This document shows positions 52,630 to 62,311 of a stretch of 64,000 bases of DNA, piece by piece; the first letter of the stretch is position 1, and every line of letters begins with the position of its first letter. Below the pieces are notes generated by a model. The model worked only from the letters and a program-made list of their open reading frames with translations. It was not told the origin of the DNA and did no database searches. The stretch lies in assembly GCF_001543325.1 (NCBI RefSeq), contig NZ_CP013355.1:248001-312000 (forward strand), read 5' to 3'. Source of the DNA: Lutibacter profundi. GTDB taxonomy: Bacteria > Bacteroidota > Bacteroidia > Flavobacteriales > Flavobacteriaceae. Both the position numbers and the translations under genes were made by a program.

Positions 52630-54582
52630 TTATAACTTTTTAATTTCAAGAGGTATTTTTTGAGTATTTACAATAATATTAAAAAAATCTTTAAGTGGTT
52701 TGTATTCAAAATTAAAAAAAGTAGGCTTACTAATTTTAACACTACTGCTTAAAATAAAAGAATCACTGGTTGATTTTACTAAAAAAATAAAGGAACCTCC
52801 ATTTTCAGGAAGTTTAACAGACTTAGATTTAGGAAATGTGTGTATCTTATAATTTTTAGGAATATTTAATATGACGTTTGCACTATATGTTCTTGTGTAA
52901 CCAAAATCTACTGGGTATAATCTATCTTTTTGGTTAAAAGGGTTCCTAGTGAATTTTTCTCCAAAATAAGGGTTAAAAAAATAAGTTTTAGAATTATCAA
53001 AATTTTCAATAATCACTTCAAAGGTTTCAATTAAAGGTTTGTTAATGGTAGTCTTATTTTCAATGGTATAATTTGTAACTTCAAGATTATTGTAGTTATC
53101 CTCAAAATTAGAAATAATATCATCTTCACTTTTGTTTTCTATTGATTTTCTTCTGTTAAGAGCATCATACCAAAACTTTACTTTTCTTAATTTTCCTATA
53201 ATTGTACCATCTTCATTCAAGGTTAAGCCAACATAAAGTTTGGTTTTAGAACCTTTTGAAGGAACAATATCTATCCAATAACTTTCATTTTTAAAATCCA
53301 TAACCCTACCGAAATGGTTAAGGCACTTGAATGGTAACATTCCAAAAGGTAGCAGTTTGTTAGTTGCATCTAAAAAATAATATGAATCTCCTATATTTAC
53401 TTTAGCTATGATGTAGTTAAAATCGGAAATAATAGGGTGTAGTTTAGTAGGAAATCCATTACTTCTGGTAGAAAGAAGTACAAGCTCCGTTTTAATACCA
53501 ACAAATTTAAGAGCGTTAATTAACGAGATGTTAATTTCACCTATATTTCCAACTTTATTTTCGTAGGCTTTTTTAACATTTACATTTTTAAAAATACTAT
53601 ACTTTTGATTCCAAGTATAATGTTTTTGTATAAATATATATATGGCTTTCGCTTTTTCTAAATCGGAGCTTAAAAGATTTATTTCTTTCGGAATTTTATT
53701 TTTAAAAAAAGATGTTTTTTTAAACTGCCCACCAATATTTTTATCAGTTTTAAACTCTCTGTCAACAGCTTTCCAAGTTGATGTGTATTTTTTTTTGGTA
53801 CCATCAAACCAGGAGGTTGAACTTAGTTCAAATTTTATTTTTGAGAGAAAATTTTCTTTTGCGGTCATATATTCTTCTTCCTCAAAAGCGGGGATATTTT
53901 CCATAGCATAAAGTACCTTTTCGCAATTTGATGGAGTCGTATATCTGGGTACACTAAAGCACCTTCTTACAACTTGAGCATCGTTTACGCTAAGTTTTAA
54001 ATATCCAGTTAAGCTTCTGTTATAGATGTAATTACCCGGAATTAATGCACTATACTGACTGTATTTTTTTGGAATATCTGATTGAAATTCCCATCCAGTT
54101 AAATTAAATTTAAACGGTGTATTTACGGTGTACATTACTTCAATAATACTTCCTTTTTTTAAATTAGGCATAGTAAATTTAACTTCCCTCCATCTATCGT
54201 TCACTCTTTCTTCAAAAATTTGTGATTTTTTAAGAAAAGTTTTATTAAAATTATTGTGTGTAATGGCTTTAACGTCTTTCACATATTCTTTATCACTTTT
54301 GTCATTGTATAGAGGAATAGAAAAGGTAGCATATTTAAAGCCTTCTTTATTAAAAATTTTAATTTTTTTATAAAAAGAGGTACTAACAATAACATTGTGA
54401 ACTCCAACTTTAAAAGTGGTATTTGCAGATTCAAATAGTACAACTGCATTTGCAGTAGTATCTAATTTATATGTTTTTAAGGCTAATTCTTTGGTTGTGA
54501 GTTTTCCAAAAGTATATTTTTTTTGAGAATAAGTGAATAAGCAATTCAAAGATATGATTAAGAGAATAATTTTTTTTTTCAT
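52630..54582 (-). CDS. DUF3857 protein with degenerate transglutaminase domain
   Basis: A 650-residue exported protein. A leader cleaved near TYSQ is followed by a DUF3857 beta domain (about 55-220) and a transglutaminase-like domain (about 290-410), then a beta-rich C-terminus. In the latter the nucleophile Cys is replaced by Ile (GNIGEINISL) and the His by Tyr (DFNYIIAKV), while the Asp (FLDAT) is kept, so it should not be a cysteine enzyme. It is probably periplasmic, with a binding role. Gene lies 12 bp after the exonuclease gene. Confidence 0.88.
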   Translation of the reverse strand: MKKKIILLIISLNCLFTYSQKKYTFGKLTTKELALKTYKLDTTANAVVLFESANTTFKVGVHNVIVSTSFYKKIKIFNKEGFKYATFSIPLYNDKSDKEYVKDVKAITHNNFNKTFLKKSQIFEERVNDRWREVKFTMPNLKKGSIIEVMYTVNTPFKFNLTGWEFQSDIPKKYSQYSALIPGNYIYNRSLTGYLKLSVNDAQVVRRCFSVPRYTTPSNCEKVLYAMENIPAFEEEEYMTAKENFLSKIKFELSSTSWFDGTKKKYTSTWKAVDREFKTDKNIGGQFKKTSFFKNKIPKEINLLSSDLEKAKAIYIFIQKHYTWNQKYSIFKNVNVKKAYENKVGNIGEINISLINALKFVGIKTELVLLSTRSNGFPTKLHPIISDFNYIIAKVNIGDSYYFLDATNKLLPFGMLPFKCLNHFGRVMDFKNESYWIDIVPSKGSKTKLYVGLTLNEDGTIIGKLRKVKFWYDALNRRKSIENKSEDDIISNFEDNYNNLEVTNYTIENKTTINKPLIETFEVIIENFDNSKTYFFNPYFGEKFTRNPFNQKDRLYPVDFGYTRTYSANVILNIPKNYKIHTFPKSKSVKLPENGGSFIFLVKSTSDSFILSSSVKISKPTFFNFEYKPLKDFFNIIVNTQKIPLEIKKL

Positions 54583-54594
54583 AGCATATAATTT

Positions 54595-55698
54595 TTAAAA
54601 TCTAATTAACTGTTCTACTTTATTTTTTTGCAAGTATTTTTTTATAATTTCTCTATTGTGAATTGAATTTTTCATGGGAGAAATAAGGGTTTTTAGTATT
54701 TTAATATTGTTAATTTGATAATTTAAATCTGCAAAGCAATATCCTTTAAATTCATTGTTCTCAATTAATAAAACAGATTTTTCACCTATAGTTCTCCCTC
54801 TATCAATTACTATTAAATTTTCGTTGCTAAATTCAATAGTTGTAACTTTTGGTTTATTTATAAAGTTATATTGAGGCTTATTTATATGAAGTTCTTCATT
54901 GTATTTGAGTGCTGCAACAAGTTCATTCCCTGTTTCTTCGTAGGAAACAGAAATGACACTATTTTGTATGATTTTTGCCTTTTTTGAAGTCCGTAGAAAT
55001 AATTGATTTACCTTTTTTTTAATATTTTTCCCTTTGCCAATATATAGAATTTTACTTGTATTATTGTGAATATAAAACAAACCAGTTGTTGAAGGTAAGT
55101 CATCTAAAATAGTTAATAATTTAGGAGTTAGTGTTCTTGTATTTTCAATTTTTACAGCTTGTTTTACAATTAGCTTGTCAACATCTTTATTGAGTAAAAG
55201 TTTAAATAGCTGAATAGTTGCAATAGCATCACCATCAGCTCTGTGACGACTTGAAACGGGGATTCCTAAAGATCTGCATAATTTTCCTAATTTATAAGAA
55301 GGAAGATTGGGAATTAATTTTTTACTTAATTCAACAGTACAAAGTGTTTTCCGTTCAAATAGGTAGCCTAAACGTCTAAATTCGGTTGTTAAAATTCGCT
55401 TGTCAAAATTAGCATTATGTGCAACAATAACACAATCTGTGGTAATCTCAATAATACGTTTTGCAACCTCATAAAATTTAGGTGCATTTTTAAGCATTTC
55501 ACTATTAATACCTGTTAAATTGACTACAAATGGTTGAATTTCTCTTTCGGGATTTACCAAGCTAATAAATTGATCAACAATTTGATGCCCATCAAATTTA
55601 TAAATGGCAATTTCGGTAATTCCTTCTTCGTTAAATTTACCTCCTGTGGTCTCTATGTCGAGTATTGCATACAAATTAGGTGTAGTTTCTTTTTCCAA
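54595..55698 (-). CDS. DnaQ-like exonuclease fused to GIY-YIG domain
   Basis: A 367-residue two-domain protein. Residues about 8-170 are a DEDDh exonuclease with D13 and E15 in LDIETTGG, VAHNANFD and the SSRHRADGDA motif with its His. Residues about 205-290 are a GIY-YIG nuclease module (GLFYIHNN and LYIGKGKNIKKKVNQ) like the N-terminus of UvrC or Cho. This fusion occurs as stand-alone epsilon-like proteins and probably repairs DNA. It overlaps yggS by 23 bp. Confidence 0.92.
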   Translation of the reverse strand: MEKETTPNLYAILDIETTGGKFNEEGITEIAIYKFDGHQIVDQFISLVNPEREIQPFVVNLTGINSEMLKNAPKFYEVAKRIIEITTDCVIVAHNANFDKRILTTEFRRLGYLFERKTLCTVELSKKLIPNLPSYKLGKLCRSLGIPVSSRHRADGDAIATIQLFKLLLNKDVDKLIVKQAVKIENTRTLTPKLLTILDDLPSTTGLFYIHNNTSKILYIGKGKNIKKKVNQLFLRTSKKAKIIQNSVISVSYEETGNELVAALKYNEELHINKPQYNFINKPKVTTIEFSNENLIVIDRGRTIGEKSVLLIENNEFKGYCFADLNYQINNIKILKTLISPMKNSIHNREIIKKYLQKNKVEQLIRF

Positions 55699-56344
55699 AA
55701 ATTAAACTTCCAACCCTAATCATATTGCTTCCTGCTTCAATGGCTATTTTGTAATCTCCACTCATACCCATTGAAAGAATAGAGAGATTAAAATTAGATG
55801 AATGGTGTTTTTTAAGTTTGGTAAAAATAAGATTAAGCATCTTAAATTCAGTTCTAATAATAGATTTATCTTCAGTAAAACTTGCCATTCCCATTAATCC
55901 TTTGATATTGATATTATTTAAGGATGCAAATTCTTCAGAAGTAATGATATTGTTTACATCAGTAATAGATAAACCAAATTTGGTATCTTCTTTTGCAATT
56001 TTTAACTGTAATAAGCAATCAATTATCCTATTGTGTTTTAGAGCCTGTTTGTTTATTTCTTTTAAAGTTTTAAAGCTGTCAACACCGTGAATTAAATGTA
56101 CAAAATGAGCCATATATTTCACTTTATTGCGTTGTAAATGCCCAATCATATGCCATTCAATATCTTTTGGAAGTTCTTCATATTTTTTAACCATTTCCTG
56201 AATTTTATTTTCTCCAAATGCCCTATGCCCAGCATTGTAAGCTTCTAATATATCAGAAATTGGTTTCGTTTTAGAAACCGCAATCAATTGAACGTTTTTA
56301 GGAATATCATTTTTTATTTTATGTAAATTATCTTTTATAAACAC
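55676..56344 (-). CDS. yggS: YggS-family PLP-binding protein
   Basis: A 222-residue PLP homeostasis protein of the COG0325 family. It holds the Schiff-base lysine K25 in IAVSKTKP, HMIGHLQRNK, LSILSMGMSGDY and the phosphate-binding GSNMIRVGSLIFG at the end. It buffers pyridoxal phosphate and affects amino acid balance. It lies 5 bp after the DUF1015 gene, in the serine gene run, where PLP enzymes such as SerC need the cofactor. Confidence 0.94.
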   Translation of the reverse strand: MFIKDNLHKIKNDIPKNVQLIAVSKTKPISDILEAYNAGHRAFGENKIQEMVKKYEELPKDIEWHMIGHLQRNKVKYMAHFVHLIHGVDSFKTLKEINKQALKHNRIIDCLLQLKIAKEDTKFGLSITDVNNIITSEEFASLNNINIKGLMGMASFTEDKSIIRTEFKMLNLIFTKLKKHHSSNFNLSILSMGMSGDYKIAIEAGSNMIRVGSLIFGKRNYT

Positions 56345-56349
56345 AAATG

Positions 56350-57600
56350 TTAATCTAATTTATTAATAACTAAACCTGATCTTAATTTGGGTTCAAACCA
56401 AGTTACTTTTGGGGGCATAATATTATTGGTGTCAGCAATTCTCATTAATTGACTCATGCTTACAGGAAATAAAGCAAATGCCGCTGCCATTTCACCGCTA
56501 TCAACACGTTTACTTAATTCTGATAGTCCTCTAATACCTCCAACAAAATCAATTCGAGTATCAGTTCTTAAATCTTTTATATTTAAAAGAGGCTCTAATA
56601 TGTATTTTGACAAAACGCTAACATCTAAACTTTCTATAGGGTTGTTATCGTTATAAGTTGGTTTTTTTGCTGTTAAACCATACCATTTTCCATCTAAATA
56701 CATGGAAAAATCATGTAGTTTTTCGGGTTTAACAATAGATTCACTAACTTGGGTAATTCCAAAATTTACATCAATTTTATTTAAAAATTCAGCAGTACTC
56801 AAGCCGTTTAAATCTTTTACAACTCGGTTGTAATCAATAATTTGTAATTGCGTATCAGGAAAATGCACAGCCATAAAATAGTTATAAGGCTCGTTACCAG
56901 TGTGGTTAGGGTTTTTTTTACTAAACTCAGTGCTCATTTTTGCAGCAGCAGCAGTTCTATGATGTCCATCAGCAACATAGGTGTATGGAACTTTATCTTT
57001 AAATAATTTTTCTAATAATTTAGTTGTTTCAATATCTTCAATTACCCAAAAATGATGTCCAAAACCATCTTCGGCAATAAAATCATATTCAGGGGTATTA
57101 TTTGTAACAATATCAGAAACAATTGCATCAATTTCAGGAACAGCCCTGTATGTAAAAAATACAGGTTCAATATTAGCTTCTAAATTTCTTGTAAGTACTT
57201 TACGGTCTTCTTCTTTATCGGGACGAGTTAATTCGTGTTTTTTTATAACTCCATTTAAGTAATCATCACAAGCAGCATCTCCCACAATTCCATATTGTGT
57301 TTTCCCATTCATTGTTTGTGCGTAAATATAATAATGAGGCTCTTTATCTTGGATTAAAAATCCTTTTTCTTGGAAGGCTTTAAAATTAGATTTTGCTCTT
57401 AAATACACTTTCTCATCGTGAGGGTTTACTTTACTGTCAAATTCAACTTCAGCACGTGTTATGCGTAGTAAAGAAGCTTCTTTACCATCAACCATTTTTG
57501 TAGCTTCTTCAGAGTTCATTACATCGTAAGGTAAGCATGAAACTTCTTCTACTTTATCTTTTGGAGGTCGAAGTCCTTTAAAGGGTTTTACAATTGCCAT
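56350..57600 (-). CDS. DUF1015 protein in the serine cluster
   Basis: A 416-residue cytoplasmic protein opening IVKPFKGLRPPKDKVEEV. Characteristic segments are KHELTRPDKEEDR (121-133) and VADGHHRTAAA (209-219). The DGHHR motif resembles ParB/sulfiredoxin-fold proteins, among them SerK and SbnI, which phosphorylate free serine. It sits 18 bp after serA, so a serine-related kinase function is a fair guess. There is no proven function for the family that I know. Confidence 0.88.
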   Translation of the reverse strand: MAIVKPFKGLRPPKDKVEEVSCLPYDVMNSEEATKMVDGKEASLLRITRAEVEFDSKVNPHDEKVYLRAKSNFKAFQEKGFLIQDKEPHYYIYAQTMNGKTQYGIVGDAACDDYLNGVIKKHELTRPDKEEDRKVLTRNLEANIEPVFFTYRAVPEIDAIVSDIVTNNTPEYDFIAEDGFGHHFWVIEDIETTKLLEKLFKDKVPYTYVADGHHRTAAAAKMSTEFSKKNPNHTGNEPYNYFMAVHFPDTQLQIIDYNRVVKDLNGLSTAEFLNKIDVNFGITQVSESIVKPEKLHDFSMYLDGKWYGLTAKKPTYNDNNPIESLDVSVLSKYILEPLLNIKDLRTDTRIDFVGGIRGLSELSKRVDSGEMAAAFALFPVSMSQLMRIADTNNIMPPKVTWFEPKLRSGLVINKLD

Positions 57601-57618
57601 TGAGTATTGTATTAGGGA

Positions 57619-58569
57619 TTATGTTAAAATTTCAATAATTTGTTGTGCTAATTCTGTTCCTATTCTATCTTGAGCTTCTCCAGTTGCAGCACCAATATGC
57701 GGCGTTAAAGATAGGCTTGAATTCATTAATAATTGGATTTCAGGAGTTGGTTCATTTTCAAAAACATCTAGTGCTGCGCCAGAAATTTTTCCATTTTCAA
57801 TTGCTTTTACTAATGCAACTTCATCAATTACACCACCACGAGCGGCATTTACAATAAAAGCACCATCTTTCATAATTTCAAATTCTTTTGTTGAAATAAT
57901 ATATTCATTTTGGGCTGGAACATGCAAAGTGATAAAATCAGCTTGTTGCAATACTTCTTCTTTAGTTATAGTATTTATATTGAAAAATAAAGTTTGGTGA
58001 TCAAAAAATTCAAGTTCTAAGTTAATAGCGTCTAAAAATGGATCAAAAGCAATTACTTTCATTCCTAAACCTAAGGCTACTTTAGCAGTTGCTTGACCGA
58101 TTCTTCCAAAACCTATTATACCTATTGTTTTACCTCTTAATTCAACGCCTTTGGCATAAGATTTTTTTAATTGTTTAAATTTTGTATCACCATCTAGTGG
58201 CATATTTCGGTTAGAATCGTGTAAAAAACGAGCCAATCCAAATAAATGAGCAAAAACAAGTTCAGCCACAGAGTGTGAAGATGCAGCAGGTGTATTTATA
58301 ACAGCAATACCTTTTTGTTTTGCATATTCAACATCAATATTATCCATTCCAACACCACCTCGTCCAATAATTTTTAGAGAATTGCAATTATCAATAATAT
58401 CTTTTCTTACTTTCGTAGCACTACGTACAAGTAATACATCAATTTCATTAGAGTTTAAATAATCTAATAATTGATCTTGTGCTACGGTTGTTAAATCTAC
58501 TTCAAAACCGGCTTCTTCAAGTGCTTTTACACCACTTGCTGCTATTCCGTCATTTGCTAATACTTTCAT
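57619..58569 (-). CDS. serA: D-3-phosphoglycerate dehydrogenase-type 2-hydroxyacid dehydrogenase
   Basis: A 316-residue NAD-dependent enzyme for the first step of serine synthesis. The NAD motif is IGIIGFGRIGQATA, and the active-site segments VNAARGGVIDE (Arg), the ENEPTPE glutamate and LTPHIGAATGEA (His) are present. It lacks the C-terminal ACT domain, so serine feedback is not expected. It lies 24 bp after serC. Confidence 0.93.
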   Translation of the reverse strand: MKVLANDGIAASGVKALEEAGFEVDLTTVAQDQLLDYLNSNEIDVLLVRSATKVRKDIIDNCNSLKIIGRGGVGMDNIDVEYAKQKGIAVINTPAASSHSVAELVFAHLFGLARFLHDSNRNMPLDGDTKFKQLKKSYAKGVELRGKTIGIIGFGRIGQATAKVALGLGMKVIAFDPFLDAINLELEFFDHQTLFFNINTITKEEVLQQADFITLHVPAQNEYIISTKEFEIMKDGAFIVNAARGGVIDEVALVKAIENGKISGAALDVFENEPTPEIQLLMNSSLSLTPHIGAATGEAQDRIGTELAQQIIEILT

Positions 58570-58593
58570 CTTATATTTTATATTGAATTTTTA

Positions 58594-59664
58594 TTATCCT
58601 ATTTGTTTTTCTAATTGTTGCATTGTGCTAACTAATACCTGTACACTTTCAATTGGCATTGCATTGTATATACTTGCTCTATAACCACCTACAGATCGGT
58701 GTCCTTTTAAGCCACTTATACCAGCATCATTCCAAAGTTTGTCAAATGTTTCTTTATCAGCTTCATTGGTAAGATTAAAAGTAACATTCATTAAAGAGCG
58801 ATCTTCTTTTGCCGCAAATCCTTTGAAGTGAGAATTTCTATCTATTTCATCGTATAATAATGTTGCTTTCTTTTCATTTCGTTTTTCAATGGCAGCAATA
58901 CCACCTAAATTTTTAAGCCACTCTAGTGTTAGCATTGATGTGTAAACGGCAAATACAGGAGGGGTATTAAACATACTATCTTTACTAATATGAACCTGAA
59001 AATCTAACATTGAAGGGATATTACGCCCTGTTTTTCCTAAAATTTCATCTTTAACTATAACTAAAGTTGTTCCTGCAGGTCCCATATTTTTCTGAGCACC
59101 AGCATAAACTAAATCAAATTGAGTAAAGTCTAATTTACGAGAAAAGATATCTGAACTCATATCACAAACAAGCAGTGCATCGGTTTTTGGGAATTCTTTA
59201 ATTTGAGTTCCGTAAATAGTATTATTTGATGTACAGTGTACATAATCTATAGCTGTAGGTATTGTGTAATTTTTTGGGATGTAGTTGTATGTTTTATCTT
59301 TTGATGAAGCTACTACATTAATTTCACCTAATAGTTTAGCTTCTTTAATTGCTTTAGTACTCCAAGCGCCGGTATCTATATACGCTGCTTTGCCGTTAAT
59401 TTTTAAAAGGTTGTAAGGCGTCATTAAAAATTCTAAACTGGCGCCTCCTTGTAGGAATAAAACTGAATATCCTTCAGGTAAGTTTAACAATTCTTTTACT
59501 AAGCTGCGTGCGTTTTCCATCACATCAATAAATTCTTTACTTCTGTGGGATATTTCTATTAATGATAAATTTAAATGGTTAAAATTAATTACAGCTTCGG
59601 CTGTTTTTTTTAAAACTTCTTGTGGTAAAATGCTTGGCCCAGCACTAAAATTATGTTTTTTCAT
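58594..59664 (-). CDS. serC: Phosphoserine aminotransferase
   Basis: A 356-residue PLP enzyme of class V that makes phosphoserine from 3-phosphohydroxypyruvate and glutamate. The opening HNFSAGPSILPQEVLK and the PLP lysine in LVYAGAQKNMGPAGTT are diagnostic, with the substrate-binding GHRSVGGYRASIYNA near the end. It is the first gene of the serC-serA-DUF1015 group. An 84-bp gap separates it from the acyl-CoA reductase upstream. Confidence 0.97.
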   Translation of the reverse strand: MKKHNFSAGPSILPQEVLKKTAEAVINFNHLNLSLIEISHRSKEFIDVMENARSLVKELLNLPEGYSVLFLQGGASLEFLMTPYNLLKINGKAAYIDTGAWSTKAIKEAKLLGEINVVASSKDKTYNYIPKNYTIPTAIDYVHCTSNNTIYGTQIKEFPKTDALLVCDMSSDIFSRKLDFTQFDLVYAGAQKNMGPAGTTLVIVKDEILGKTGRNIPSMLDFQVHISKDSMFNTPPVFAVYTSMLTLEWLKNLGGIAAIEKRNEKKATLLYDEIDRNSHFKGFAAKEDRSLMNVTFNLTNEADKETFDKLWNDAGISGLKGHRSVGGYRASIYNAMPIESVQVLVSTMQQLEKQIG

Positions 59665-59748
59665 TTTTTTTTATGAAATATGAATTTATTTATGCCACAA
59701 ATTTCGGAAAAAAGATTTAAGCGTATGACTAATTATTGGTAAAATATG

Positions 59749-60810
59749 TTAAATAGTTAACAAAAAATTTAAAGTATCAATACCATCGGCATAGTTCCAT
59801 AACTTTGGATGTTGTGTTTCTCCAAATTTTACAAAATCTTTGTAGTTTTTGTTGCTCACAACACATTGAATTTGCTCACTTTCCAATTCTAGTTTCAATA
59901 ATAAATCATCAAATGAATTATAATATTCATAAAAAAGTGTTGCAATAGGAGAAGCATAATTTTTATCTTCTTTCAACATTATAAACCCATTTTCTTGAAG
60001 TTTAAACAAACTCATTAAATAAATGGCTTTATTATAATCGTAGTTATTCTCGTATTTTTTATAGTTTATAATATCTTTAAATTGGTACAAAGCATTAAAA
60101 AGAGGATTAAAATCATAACCTTTAGGTATGAAAATTTTAGAAACACTTCTACAACCTAATCCAAAATATTGAAAAATATCATTACCTAAACTTTCTAATT
60201 CTTCTTGAGTTTCATTACTAGTTAAAATGGCTACTGAATTTCTATTCCTTCTAATAATATTTGGATATTTTCCAAAATAGTGTTCGAAATAACGTGCTGT
60301 ATTAGTACTGCCTGTTGCAATAACAGCGTCAAAATTAGTTAATTTTCCTTCGGTGAAAGTTATTTTATTTTTAAATTTTGGATTGTAGTATTCTAAAAAT
60401 TTTGCAATTAAAGGTAAAAAGTGTTTGTCGTTTGATGATTGTTTAACAATTACATTATGTCCGCTTGTTAAAACAGACAAAAAATCGTGAAATCCTACTA
60501 AAGGAATATTTCCAGCCATAATAATGGCAACATTTTTAGGAGCATACTCACCATTGAAATTATAATTTGAAGTCCATTTGTTTAAATTTTTTAGTGTAAG
60601 CGCTTCACTCCAACTTTCAAAAGCTTTTAAAACATTTTCTTTGTTAAACCAGCCGTTGTATTCTTGGGCTCTATTAATTTGAACTTTAAAAACATCAAAA
60701 AATAGGGTATTGAATTCAGATTTATCATTTTTTTCAATTTTTGAAGTGTTGAACTGTTTTAAAAAATTACCAAGTTTTGCAAAAGCTTTAATTCGTTGTT
60801 CTAAATTCAT
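59749..60810 (-). CDS. Acyl-CoA reductase, LuxC-like
   Basis: A 353-residue protein of the aldehyde dehydrogenase superfamily, LuxC type, that would reduce an acyl-CoA or acyl-enzyme to an aldehyde with NADPH. C220 in YFGLGCRSVSK is the likely nucleophile, and the cofactor region is NVAIIMAGNIPLVG. ATG at 60810 begins MNLEQRI; an upstream start adds 17 residues. In many Bacteroidota it borders a ferredoxin and serC. The substrate is unknown. Confidence 0.9.
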   Translation of the reverse strand: MNLEQRIKAFAKLGNFLKQFNTSKIEKNDKSEFNTLFFDVFKVQINRAQEYNGWFNKENVLKAFESWSEALTLKNLNKWTSNYNFNGEYAPKNVAIIMAGNIPLVGFHDFLSVLTSGHNVIVKQSSNDKHFLPLIAKFLEYYNPKFKNKITFTEGKLTNFDAVIATGSTNTARYFEHYFGKYPNIIRRNRNSVAILTSNETQEELESLGNDIFQYFGLGCRSVSKIFIPKGYDFNPLFNALYQFKDIINYKKYENNYDYNKAIYLMSLFKLQENGFIMLKEDKNYASPIATLFYEYYNSFDDLLLKLELESEQIQCVVSNKNYKDFVKFGETQHPKLWNYADGIDTLNFLLTI

Positions 60811-60821
60811 TTTAATTATAA

Positions 60822-61205
<384 letters not shown>

Positions 61206-61270
61206 TTTTTTTTTTGCATAAATTTAAAAAAATTGCGTACTTCATAGTCAATTATAAAAGAGTGTTATTT

Positions 61271-62260
61271 ATGAAAAATCGTAGAGATTTTATTAAACTG
61301 TCGGCGTTAGGTGGTGTAGCCGTGTTAACAAATTCTTGTTTAACTTCTACAAACGAGAATAAGATAAGGCAAACTAGTCAAAAAAAAATTATTAAACCAA
61401 TTGTTATTTCTACTTGGAATCATGGAATGGAAGCAAATGTTTCAGCTTGGAAAATTTTAAGTAAAGGAGGCTCTTCATTAGACGCTGTTGAGGCTGGTGT
61501 TAGAGTTACTGAATCTGATCCAAATAACTCAAGTGTTGGTTTGGGAGGTTTGCCAGATAGAGATGGTTTTGTTACACTTGATGCATGTATTATGAATCAT
61601 GAAAATGAGTGTGGTGCTGTTGCTTTTTTACAAGATATTGAGAACCCTATTTCTGTAGCTCGTAAAGTTATGGAAGACACTCAGCATGTGCTACTAGTAG
61701 GTAAAGGAGCTAAACAATTTGCGATAGAAAAAGGATTTAAAGAAACGAATCTGTTGACTGAAAAAGCTAAAATAGCTTGGGAAAAGTGGAAAGAACAATC
61801 AAAATACCAGCCTGTAATTAATAGTGAAAACCACGATACTATTGGATTGTTGGCATTAGATGAAAACGGAAACCTTTCAGGAGCTTGTACCACCAGTGGT
61901 ATGGCTTATAAATTACACGGTAGAGTAGGAGATTCTCCAATTATTGGAGCAGGATTATTTGTAGATAATGAAGTAGGAGCTGCCTGTGCAACAGGTATGG
62001 GTGAAGCTGTTATAAGAATTGCAGGTACTGCAATTGTTGTAGAACTGATGCGTAATGGAATGTCGCCATATGAAGCTTGTAAAGAAGCTGTAGCCAGAAT
62101 TGTAAAAAAGCACAAAAATTTAACAAATTTACAAGTTGGCTTTTTAGCCTTAAACAAGTATGGGGAACATGGAGGATATAGTGTTTATAAAGGTTTTAAT
62201 TACGCATTACAAACTAAAACTCAAACTAAAATGATTGATGCTAAATTTAATAGAAAATAG
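61271..62260 (+). CDS. N4-glycosylasparaginase family protein, Tat lipoprotein
   Basis: A 329-residue Ntn-hydrolase that cleaves the bond between Asn and N-acetylglucosamine or asparagine itself. The nucleophile is T190 in NHDTIGLL, exposed by self-cleavage, with the W49/N50 STWN motif and GTG/ATGMGE substrate loops. The N-terminus has a twin-arginine motif NRRDFIKL and a lipobox LTNSC with C23, so it is exported folded and lipidated. ATG at 61271 gives this leader. It follows the ferredoxin by 65 bp. Confidence 0.93.
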   Translation: MKNRRDFIKLSALGGVAVLTNSCLTSTNENKIRQTSQKKIIKPIVISTWNHGMEANVSAWKILSKGGSSLDAVEAGVRVTESDPNNSSVGLGGLPDRDGFVTLDACIMNHENECGAVAFLQDIENPISVARKVMEDTQHVLLVGKGAKQFAIEKGFKETNLLTEKAKIAWEKWKEQSKYQPVINSENHDTIGLLALDENGNLSGACTTSGMAYKLHGRVGDSPIIGAGLFVDNEVGAACATGMGEAVIRIAGTAIVVELMRNGMSPYEACKEAVARIVKKHKNLTNLQVGFLALNKYGEHGGYSVYKGFNYALQTKTQTKMIDAKFNRK

Positions 62261-62311
62261 CACTAGACAATATTTAAAATAATTTAGCTTAAAAGATTAG
62301 TATAGAAACTT

